Under the pieces are notes generated by a model. That model saw only the letters and a program-made list of their open reading frames with translations. It made no database searches and was not told the DNA's origin. Positions 57,209 through 64,000 of a stretch of 64,000 nucleotides of DNA are shown piece by piece. Location: the NCBI GenBank assembly GCA_026692845.1, contig JAPLNM010000043.1, forward strand, positions 1-64,000, given 5' to 3'. This DNA comes from Planctomycetota bacterium. GTDB lineage: Bacteria; Planctomycetota; Planctomycetia; Pirellulales; Pirellulaceae. The translations under genes were made by a program, and so were the position numbers. Position 1 is the first letter of the stretch. The number at the start of each line of letters is the position of its first letter.

Positions 57209-59712
57209 TTGGCCTTACCCCGCTGCTTGCTGGAGTAGAATCGGCTGGACATGGTCTGCTCGGCCATGACCATCATCGCCAATATCACCCATAGGAAAGG
57301 GGACAAATCGCGCCCGAATCGCCCCTCTCCAATCGAACTTTGGACTTCGCTTTTCTCCTTGGCAATGAGCAAATTTTCGATGCCGATGGCCTTCTCCAAA
57401 TCCCCTCGATCGACCGGATCGAGAGAGACTTCTTTTCGGTCGACATTGACGCTGAAACCTCGGACCATCAATCCCCGCGCCCGAACCCCCCGAAGCCGAT
57501 AATGGCCAGGTTGTTGGGTAAAACCATAGCTGATCAAATCGTCCTCGGATTCCACGCGTAGTTCATCGCCGCCGGGTTGCCGAAGTTCATAGGTCCTTGG
57601 GAACTCTTTGGTGTTGTTGCCCAAGACCGCCGTGGCTCCGACGTCGTAGTTCAAGGGATGCTTGTTCTGTGTGGCTAGATACCTGACGGTCCCGAGGAAC
57701 AATGCAAAGCCAGGCCACGCATCGGAACTGGTAGTAAACAGCTCGCTCCAAGGGGCTTTGCTGGCCACCGAGGAAGGCTCCGGATAGGGGAGCGTCATGA
57801 CGATGATCCGCCCCGAACCTCGCAACGATTCAATCATCATCGGCAATTCCGATTGGGTGTAGCTTGCGATCACCGATGCGGCAGGATCCAAATCGACTAG
57901 ATTCCAATGTTGGTACACCGGGTAGCTAACCCAAGGGATTTCTTCGGGTGGGCGTTCGAAGATGCCCCAGATCGGATGGTTCGTCAATATTGGCCGAAGA
58001 GCCGTTACCGAACCGTCGAGTCCGGCCTTGGTGATTCCACGGATTTTTCCAGGCAACAAACTGGGCAACCCGCCCGGATCGCTTTTTTCCAACAGCGTAC
58101 TTCCCGGTGCGATCGAAGTGCCGATCGGCAAGGGGGCTTGGCTCCCGATCGCGGCTGGTCCGAGAACCACCAGCAGTCCTCCACCATTGCGAACCCAACC
58201 GGCGAGTTTATCGGCCTCATCGGCGGTCAATTCCGAAGGATTGAATAACACGACGTTCGCGTATTTCGAGAAATCGATCTGACCGATCCGACCCCCTGGT
58301 TCTACATCCACACTGCTGGCCGGTTCGGTGTTACCGCTTTGCTGTTGGCTCATGGATGGATCGAGCATCAGCGCGACGAGCTGCGCGTCGGTGTTGTCAT
58401 TGCACAGAACCACCGATTTGCCCTGCTCGCGGGCTTCGATCGTCAGGTGATAAACATTGTCGATCTCCAACGGATCGGGTCTGGCTAATCGCAAAACCGC
58501 ATGATTGGTTCCCTCGGATAAATCCTTCCAAGGAATCTGTAAGCTTGCCGAACCTTGGTCGTTGGACTGGACGACCTGGCGATCCAAAAGCTTCGCCTCA
58601 GGGATTGTCCACTGTCCATCGCGCGCCACGGTCGACTTCTTTTCCAATGGCTCGGCAGCAAGTTCGACCATCAATTGCTCTTTGGTTTCGCCTTCGAGCG
58701 CTCGAAGTTCGGCTTGGAGGGTCACGCTTCCACCTGGAACGACACTCTCGGCCGAGAGTCGTAGGTTCTCAAGGGACCAGTTGCGAATCTCTTGTTGAGG
58801 GACTCCTAGGTCGATGATTTGCAGAAGGACTCGCGGAGGTTTTTCAACTCCGGGGGTCGGTCCGTTTGGGTCTTGGCTTGGACTGCCTCCTGTGATGAGG
58901 GTCGTTAGGTCTGCTTGGGCGGCATTGGACCAAGAGTTTTTCCGCATATCGGATAAGACATAAACCTCGCGGCGCTCGAGCTTGCTCTTTCTCACCGTTT
59001 CGATTCCGATCGTGATTCGATCGATCAAATCGCAGGCTTTCCCCTCGACGGAGATTCGATCGAGTTGCCGTTCGGCTGACAAACGGTCTTGATTGACCCG
59101 ACCGGACGCGTCGTTACCGATGATCGCGATTTCGCTCCCTATCGGAAAGCGGTCCATCAACCAACTCGCCATCTCCTTGGCATCCTCGAGCCTTGAATGA
59201 TTGAGGTACTTATAGCCCATCGTCGGTGAGGTATCGACAACGATCGCCGCGCACAGAGGCCCTTGTTGATTGACCAGGGGCGAATCGCTCGAGCGTCGCA
59301 GGACCGCTAAGCCGTAATACCCTGCTGCGGTCCAAAGTCCCATTGCGAGCACGAGCGGGATGGACATGGCGGCCAATCCACTTTTGCGTCCCCAAAGAAC
59401 GATCGCGGCGAGCGAACTGAGCAGAGCAAGGATTCCGAGCAATCCAGCCAAAAGGCTATTGGCGAACAATCCACTGGCCACGCGGGGGGCAGCCAAAGCG
59501 GCCGCGAGCATCAGCACGATGAGCACGCGCAAGGCGAGCAAAATCCAGCGTTTGACCGACCAGCCTCGCTGGGCTTCGACTGCCGTCTTTTTGACGAACC
59601 GAATCGCTGGAAACTCAAGCGTCTTGGGTTGCCTTCGCCCGAGCATGTGGAACAGGATCGGAGCCAATGCTGCAAGCGATCCGAGCAACAAGGAGATATG
59701 AAGGAAACTCAT
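57205..59712 (-). CDS. BatA-type membrane protein with degenerate VWA domain
   Basis: An 835-residue protein starting MSFLHISLLLGSLAALAPIL then FHMLGRRQPKTLEFPAIRFV, the aerotolerance-regulator (BatA) N-terminal domain with two membrane segments, plus two more (LLAGLLGILALLSSLAAIVL and LAMGLWTAAGYYGLAVLRRS). The VWA-like domain begins AAIVVDTSPTMGYKYLNHSR; the metal-binding DxSxS is altered to DTSPT, so metal binding is uncertain. A later GATase-like segment (VVLFNPSELTADEADKLAGW) and a C-terminal membrane helix (LWVILAMMVMAEQ) complete it. It lies 18 bases after the DUF58 gene and overlaps the next gene. In other bacteria the BatA/DUF58 pair works with a MoxR ATPase, absent here. Confidence 0.87.
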   Translation of the reverse strand: MSFLHISLLLGSLAALAPILFHMLGRRQPKTLEFPAIRFVKKTAVEAQRGWSVKRWILLALRVLIVLMLAAALAAPRVASGLFANSLLAGLLGILALLSSLAAIVLWGRKSGLAAMSIPLVLAMGLWTAAGYYGLAVLRRSSDSPLVNQQGPLCAAIVVDTSPTMGYKYLNHSRLEDAKEMASWLMDRFPIGSEIAIIGNDASGRVNQDRLSAERQLDRISVEGKACDLIDRITIGIETVRKSKLERREVYVLSDMRKNSWSNAAQADLTTLITGGSPSQDPNGPTPGVEKPPRVLLQIIDLGVPQQEIRNWSLENLRLSAESVVPGGSVTLQAELRALEGETKEQLMVELAAEPLEKKSTVARDGQWTIPEAKLLDRQVVQSNDQGSASLQIPWKDLSEGTNHAVLRLARPDPLEIDNVYHLTIEAREQGKSVVLCNDNTDAQLVALMLDPSMSQQQSGNTEPASSVDVEPGGRIGQIDFSKYANVVLFNPSELTADEADKLAGWVRNGGGLLVVLGPAAIGSQAPLPIGTSIAPGSTLLEKSDPGGLPSLLPGKIRGITKAGLDGSVTALRPILTNHPIWGIFERPPEEIPWVSYPVYQHWNLVDLDPAASVIASYTQSELPMMIESLRGSGRIIVMTLPYPEPSSVASKAPWSELFTTSSDAWPGFALFLGTVRYLATQNKHPLNYDVGATAVLGNNTKEFPRTYELRQPGGDELRVESEDDLISYGFTQQPGHYRLRGVRARGLMVRGFSVNVDRKEVSLDPVDRGDLEKAIGIENLLIAKEKSEVQSSIGEGRFGRDLSPFLWVILAMMVMAEQTMSSRFYSSKQRGKAK

Positions 59713-59730
59713 CGGTTTGGGCAGGCCCCT

Positions 59731-60627
59731 CTAAAATCGATTCCTTCGACTGATCAAATACTCCATCAACGCTTTGTCGTAAGGCACGCTGGTATCTAGC
59801 GGTACATAATCGATCCTCGACTGACTGAAACTGGTCTTCATTTCTTCCCTAAACTTCCGAACATTCTCTCGGTATTCTTCACCGATATCGTCGGCATTGA
59901 CCGGTATCTGCTCGTCGGTTTCCGGGTCCCTCAGTTCGACAAGACCCTGGAAAGGGAAGTATACCTCGGCTTCGTCGAGCACATGGAACACGATGACATC
60001 GTGTCCGGCGTGCTTGAGCATCCGAACCGCATCGATCGAGGATTCCGAGTCGGTCAACAGATCGCTCATGATCATGATCAGTGAGCGATGGTTGAGCATC
60101 GACATCATCTGTCGTATAGGGCCGCGTAACTCGGTCTTGCCCCCGGTCTTGAGCTTGATCAACAGGCTCAGGATCGATGCGAATTGACTTCGCCGCGACT
60201 TGGGTTGAATGCTCGCTTTGATTTTCTGGTCGAAGGTGACCAATCCGATGGGGTCTTGCTGCATGAGCATCAGGTAAGAGAGTGCAGCGGCAAGGCAAAT
60301 GCAGTAGTCGATTTTGTTCAGTTGTTGCCGATAGGTATAAGCCATCGAGCGGCTCGTATCCATCATGATGTAGCCGGTTAGATTGGTTTCCGACTCGAAT
60401 TTCTTGACGTAGTAACGATCGGTTTTGGCGTAAGCCAACCAATCGATGTCCTTGGGGTCATCCCCATGGGAGTAGCGACGATGTTCGCTGAACTCGACCG
60501 AGAAGCCGTGGAATGGACTCGCGTGCAAGCCTTGCAAAAAGCCTTTGACGACCAACTGCGCGCGGAGATCCAATCGCTTGATCTGCGAGGCTAGCTCAGG
60601 CTTAAGGTATTGCTCGACGGCAACCAT
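59731..60627 (-). CDS. DUF58 domain protein
   Basis: A 298-residue protein with the DUF58 signature: EFSEHRRYSHGDDPKDIDWL, AYAKTDRYYVKKFESETNL and the VWA-like IMMDTSRSMAYTYRQQ, where DxSxS is kept. MIMSDLLTDSES and VIVFHVLDEAEVYFPF follow. It has no membrane segment, so it is probably cytoplasmic or peripheral. DUF58 proteins are partners of MoxR-type AAA ATPases and Bat proteins. The stop of queD lies nine bases upstream and the BatA-type gene 18 bases downstream, so it is in one operon with both. Confidence 0.92.
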   Translation of the reverse strand: MVAVEQYLKPELASQIKRLDLRAQLVVKGFLQGLHASPFHGFSVEFSEHRRYSHGDDPKDIDWLAYAKTDRYYVKKFESETNLTGYIMMDTSRSMAYTYRQQLNKIDYCICLAAALSYLMLMQQDPIGLVTFDQKIKASIQPKSRRSQFASILSLLIKLKTGGKTELRGPIRQMMSMLNHRSLIMIMSDLLTDSESSIDAVRMLKHAGHDVIVFHVLDEAEVYFPFQGLVELRDPETDEQIPVNADDIGEEYRENVRKFREEMKTSFSQSRIDYVPLDTSVPYDKALMEYLISRRNRF

Positions 60628-60636
60628 GCTTTGCTA

Positions 60637-61173
60637 CTAACGGTCTTTGGGAGCTGGGTCTTTGGGAGCTGGGTCTTTGGTCCATGGGAGTTGGCAATAA
60701 CCCCACTGCCCATTGTTTTCATCGACGCCGATTTCGATCCAGTTCAAGCGATCGCCGATCTTCGGGTAGAGTTTGGTGCGGATTTGACTTGCGATCCATC
60801 CTGCAATCTCTTCGGCGGTGGTGTTGACGATCGGCAAAAGCATGCAGTCTTCTTTGGGCAAGACCCAGCGTTTTTGTTTGAATCGCAACACCACCTCGGT
60901 TTCTTGGACCTCGACGAGAATCATGGGATGATGCATCGCCACGAGCATATGATGATCCAATTGTTTGACCAGTTCGGCGAGTGAATCCCGAAACGCGATG
61001 AAGTCGATCACGTAGCGATTTTCGTCCAGATCGCCCGAAACCTCGGCTCGGAGCCCGTAGTTATGTCCGTGGAGACACTCGCAGATATCCCCGGCAAAGG
61101 TGATGAAATGGGCTGAGGAGAAGACGAGTTGCTCTTTGTGCAAAAGAACTCGAAATCCAGGTTTTTCCGACAT
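60637..61173 (-). CDS. queD: 6-carboxytetrahydropterin synthase / 6-pyruvoyl-tetrahydropterin synthase family
   Basis: A 178-residue zinc enzyme of the PTPS/QueD family, which converts dihydroneopterin triphosphate. Zinc ligands are H22 in VFSSAHFITFAG and H35, H37 in CECLHGHNYGLRAE; C31 is the family cysteine position. YVIDFIAFRDSLAELVKQLD, LDHHMLVA and NTTAEEIAGWIASQI match the core. It is longer than usual, with a C-terminal repeat KDPAPKDPAPKDR encoded by a 15-bp tandem repeat (60643-60680). Whether it makes the queuosine or another pterin intermediate cannot be told; no other que genes are in the window. It sits 70 bases after the heme-protein gene. Confidence 0.85.
   Translation of the reverse strand: MSEKPGFRVLLHKEQLVFSSAHFITFAGDICECLHGHNYGLRAEVSGDLDENRYVIDFIAFRDSLAELVKQLDHHMLVAMHHPMILVEVQETEVVLRFKQKRWVLPKEDCMLLPIVNTTAEEIAGWIASQIRTKLYPKIGDRLNWIEIGVDENNGQWGYCQLPWTKDPAPKDPAPKDR
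60643..60680. repeat. 15-bp tandem repeat at the queD 3' end
   Basis: The unit GTCTTTGGGAGCTGG occurs at 60643-60657 and 60658-60672 and is followed by the partial GTCTTTGG at 60673-60680. It encodes KDPAP twice plus KD at the C-terminus. Copy number could vary between strains without breaking the frame. Confidence 0.85.
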
Positions 61174-61223
61174 CGTTTCAAAGCTTTCGTAACGGGATTC
61201 TGAGGGAGTTTTCGCAGCGCCGA

Positions 61224-61261
61224 ATCACTTGGACTGAAACAGATCACTTGGACTGAAACAT
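61224..61261. repeat. 19-bp tandem duplication at the heme-protein stop
   Basis: ATCACTTGGACTGAAACAG is present at 61224-61242 and again, except its last base, from 61243. The second copy contains the final codons MFQSK and stop of the heme-protein gene; the first copy lies just beyond the stop. It looks like a small slip duplication without effect on the protein. Confidence 0.8.
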
Positions 61262-64000
61262 CGGTGCATTCGGATTGCCGCGAGAGAGCAAGTAAGCGAT
61301 CAGGTCGAGCGCTTCGTCCTCGTTGAGTTTGTCCATCAGCTCGGCGGGCATGAGAGAAATCGCAGAGGTCTTCTCTTGCTCGATATCCTTGCGATCGACC
61401 GTAACGGTCTTGGTCGCATCTTCGGGATTGACAACGATCGTGACTTTGCCAGCTACATCGTTGACGATTCGACCGGTGTGAACCGTGCCGTCTTCCATCT
61501 GCAAAACCATAGTTTTGTATTGGTCTGAGATGACTTGGCTGGGCCGAACCAACGCATCGATCAGGTCGTTGACAGCAAATCGTCCGGCGGCTTGGGTCAA
61601 GTCTGGGCCGGTTGCCCCTCCGTCGCCACCGAATCGGTGGCAAATCACGCAGCGTGCAGCCGCGTACATGTTCTTGCCGTTTTCAAAGTTTCGGCCTTTC
61701 ATTCGCTCGGAGGCGAGCTTGGCTAACGCTTCGGTCGTATAAGCCTTCCCTGGGCCTTTGGGCTCAGGCAGTGTTTTGGGCAACGGTGCGGGTTTACGAA
61801 CCCCTAGGGCTTCCAGGACGAATCGCTCTTGGTCGCTCGACAGCGCGTAGGCATCGTTTGCAGCGTTGATCAGGAATTTTTCGTAGCTGTTTCCACCTTG
61901 CCATCGCTGGGCTTTTTCGAACCATTGGAAGTATTCTTTGCGTTGGTCGATACCCCACCCTTCTTTGAGGTTCCGCATCGAAAACGCCAAATGGAACTGC
62001 TGCAGGTCGGGTTGATTTTGGAGCATCGCCGCGATCGGTCCGCCATAGCCCTTGTTCCTCTGGAGGATCTCCGCAAAATCCGCCTCGGTCTTTTTGCGAT
62101 CTTTCGCAAGCAAGGGCAAGGCCTTTTTCCCCAAAGTTGGCGATTGCAGGTAGGTCAGCAAGATCACCAGTTCGCGATCCATCAGGTCATCCCCGGAGGG
62201 GAAAAGCGGCTCGATTGCGCCGAGCAGAGAATCGCGTAGTGAGTCGTCGGTTTGTCCGAGTCGGATCAAAACCAATTGAACAGCCCGCACCAGTTCGAGC
62301 CTCTGTTGGACCGACATGGCGGATAACTGGAGGGTTCCTAGTTGCATGAGCAACGGTTCTTTGAGTTCGGGATTTCCCACACGTGCCAAACCGGCAACAC
62401 CGGTGATGACCGTGTTAGCATCGGTGCTTTTGAGGACCATCGGAGCCCAACGCGAGGTCGGTACGCGTTCGAGCGCCACACGGGCGGCGTAACGTACATG
62501 GCGGTCGGTACTTCCGAGTTGCTTGACCAAATTCGCGACTGTCGCGTCATCCTTGTCCTGCGTGTTATGCAGTCCTTCGATCGTTCGACGCTGTGCTGTC
62601 GCATCGTTTAGCCCGATGTTCGCAGCCGGTGTGGTCGATTCGGGACCGACGTAGCGGACGCGATAGAGTTCCGATTGGGTGCCGCGGCCGCCGGCGGTGA
62701 AATACATGTGGCCGTCGTTTCCGATCGTCACATCGGTCAAGGGCAGGGGAGTGCGCGACAGGAACTCTTCTTTGGTTGCCGAATAGCTCGCACCGTTTGG
62801 TTCCGTATGGATCGCATACATCGTTCCGAACGTCCAGTCGCAGATGTACAAGGCACGTTGATACTTGGCTGGAAATTTCGCTCCGGTTCCAAACTCGACT
62901 CCCACCGGGGAGCCCGGCCCGATATTGACCAGGGCTGGCAAGCTATCGACGTAATACTCAGGCCACTTGCCCGTGCCGCTACGCCATCCAAATTCGCTAC
63001 CGCTAGTTGCATGGACGACGCGGGTTGGGCGATACCATGGGGTTCCCATGTCCCATTCCATGTCGGCATCGTAAACGAACATTTCACCGGCCGAGTCGAA
63101 ATCGAAATCGTATTGGTTTCGATACCCTACGGAGAACATTTCCCACTCTTTGCCTTCCGGGTCGGTTTTTGCAATCCAGCCCCCAGGAGCGACAATTCCC
63201 GCAGCGTGCCCGTTGGCGTCCCATTGGCGTGGGAGGAGCAAATCCTCATCCCAATTCGGCATGAGCCTACTGCTGTAGCCTTCGGGTAGCGTCGCTTGGA
63301 GCTGCTCGTTGCGAGCCCCGCCCATGGTTTGTGGAGGCGCGTTGGTTTTTCGGTCCATGGGAGGCTGGGTGTGGTTACCACAGCATACGTAAATCGACTT
63401 GCCATCGGGTGACAAACGCAGCGCGTGGGGTCCGTGCTCACCACCTCCACGGAGATCTTTGAGCTTTTTGATTTCGTCGTATTGGTCGTCTCCATCGGTG
63501 TCTTTGAGCCGATACAATCCGCTTCCGATGCCACCGTTGACGCAGACATAAAGACTATCAAACGCACAGAGTAAGCCTTGGGCGGAAGAAATATTCAGCG
63601 GAATCCGCTCGACGATGGTCTCCTCTTGGGTCCCGGGCTTGGCAGGGGTTACGCGAAACAGACCCTTGTTGTCTTGGTCGCTGACGATCAGACGCCCTTT
63701 CGGATCGCTTGTGATGCAGACCCACGAGCCAAGTTCGTCTTTGGGGACTTGGAAGAGCTGGTCGATCACGAATCCCGGTGGAATTGCGAATTCGCTGGAA
63801 GATCCGTTGGATTGTCCATCGAGAACTTCCCCCCAGGGTCCGTCGCCATACTTGGCGATAAGCTTGGCACCCTTCGTCTCGTTGGGTTTATCCTTAGGGG
63901 CAACTTGCCAGCTCGCATCGCTTGATACCGTTTGCACTTTGCTGTCTGCATCGACCCAAGCGAGCTTGGCGACCAACGCGGCGATGCCTCCGGTGTTCGA
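61244..64000 (-). CDS. PVC-type CxxCH heme-binding protein, partial at the right edge
   Basis: At least 918 residues; the frame is open to 64000, so the N-terminus lies outside. The visible part begins with a sugar-binding-like beta domain (VAKLAWVDADSKVQTVSSDA), continues with a six-bladed-propeller-like dehydrogenase domain (GGEHGPHALRLSPDGKSIYV, TDPEGKEWEMFSVGYRNQYD, YICDWTFGTMYAIH), then HEAT-like helices (STDRHVRYAARVALERVP), and ends in a cytochrome c domain with CVICHRFGGDGGATGPDLT (CxxCH codons at 61637-61651) and the downstream SLMPAELM motif carrying the likely distal Met. This is the typical planctomycete layout of exported carbohydrate-linked heme dehydrogenases. Substrate unknown. 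Confidence 0.9.
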   Translation of the reverse strand, partial: SNTGGIAALVAKLAWVDADSKVQTVSSDASWQVAPKDKPNETKGAKLIAKYGDGPWGEVLDGQSNGSSSEFAIPPGFVIDQLFQVPKDELGSWVCITSDPKGRLIVSDQDNKGLFRVTPAKPGTQEETIVERIPLNISSAQGLLCAFDSLYVCVNGGIGSGLYRLKDTDGDDQYDEIKKLKDLRGGGEHGPHALRLSPDGKSIYVCCGNHTQPPMDRKTNAPPQTMGGARNEQLQATLPEGYSSRLMPNWDEDLLLPRQWDANGHAAGIVAPGGWIAKTDPEGKEWEMFSVGYRNQYDFDFDSAGEMFVYDADMEWDMGTPWYRPTRVVHATSGSEFGWRSGTGKWPEYYVDSLPALVNIGPGSPVGVEFGTGAKFPAKYQRALYICDWTFGTMYAIHTEPNGASYSATKEEFLSRTPLPLTDVTIGNDGHMYFTAGGRGTQSELYRVRYVGPESTTPAANIGLNDATAQRRTIEGLHNTQDKDDATVANLVKQLGSTDRHVRYAARVALERVPTSRWAPMVLKSTDANTVITGVAGLARVGNPELKEPLLMQLGTLQLSAMSVQQRLELVRAVQLVLIRLGQTDDSLRDSLLGAIEPLFPSGDDLMDRELVILLTYLQSPTLGKKALPLLAKDRKKTEADFAEILQRNKGYGGPIAAMLQNQPDLQQFHLAFSMRNLKEGWGIDQRKEYFQWFEKAQRWQGGNSYEKFLINAANDAYALSSDQERFVLEALGVRKPAPLPKTLPEPKGPGKAYTTEALAKLASERMKGRNFENGKNMYAAARCVICHRFGGDGGATGPDLTQAAGRFAVNDLIDALVRPSQVISDQYKTMVLQMEDGTVHTGRIVNDVAGKVTIVVNPEDATKTVTVDRKDIEQEKTSAISLMPAELMDKLNEDEALDLIAYLLSRGNPNAPMFQSK

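Overview
The window reads as a chromosomal segment of a planctomycete, most likely from the Pirellula/Rhodopirellula side of the phylum. The evidence is family content: a LEPR-type giant surface protein, a BBP7-family outer-membrane barrel, a PVC-type CxxCH heme protein, a BatA/DUF58/VWA cluster and a DUF3299-type lipoprotein-like gene. Base composition is moderately GC-rich. I saw no rRNA, tRNA, CRISPR array or recognisable transposase.

Layout. 1-4.1 kb: a decayed DUF3299-type gene, a dihydrodipicolinate-synthase-family aldolase, a small inverted repeat and a BBP7 barrel gene. 4.1-39.9 kb: one uninterrupted minus-strand gene for an 11,906-residue protein (more than half of the window). It carries an N-terminal LEPR motif, RTX repeats with hook-IN-like modules, a very long glycine/alanine-rich strand-repeat array organised in higher-order blocks, three similar CBM-like inserts, seven YVIK-type modules, 21 FG-GAP repeats, a near-identical tandem repeat block, a dockerin and a C-terminal FG-GAP/VCBS region. 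39.9-40.4 kb: divergent control region. 40.4-47.5 kb: a plus-strand operon of glpK, glpD, an MFS transporter, an M81 metallopeptidase and an enolase-superfamily enzyme. 47.5-49.4 kb: a scarred zone with a cupin fragment, an antisense BON fragment, a four-copy array of ~173-bp structured repeats, and a DUF2238 gene cut off by that array. 49.4-52.2 kb: minus-strand membrane GDPD phosphodiesterase, a 44-residue coupled ORF, ogt and an unknown partner ORF. 52.4-53.8 kb: pepD, followed by a perfect 48-bp palindrome. 54.2-64 kb: minus-strand RRM RNA-binding protein with its own promoter and terminator, then VWA/GATase-like protein, BatA-type protein, DUF58 protein, QueD-family enzyme and a PVC heme protein running off the right edge.

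How it fits together. The glp operon phosphorylates glycerol and oxidises glycerol-3-phosphate. The membrane GDPD on the other strand would release glycerol-3-phosphate, so the two could feed one pathway, though nothing links their regulation. The MFS, M81 and enolase-superfamily genes are tightly packed behind glpD and suggest that an unidentified substrate is imported and processed with glycerol. DUF58, BatA-type and VWA proteins form the usual membrane-associated cluster, here without its MoxR ATPase and with a QueD-family gene directly upstream. The giant protein is probably exported and surface-located; no secretion genes for it lie in the window.

The most unusual material is inside the giant gene (the four-unit superrepeat, the count of 21 FG-GAP units, the AT-rich island and the homogenised tandem block) and in the 47.6-49.3 kb scar, where palindrome-rich repeats have replaced the end of a conserved membrane-protein gene.
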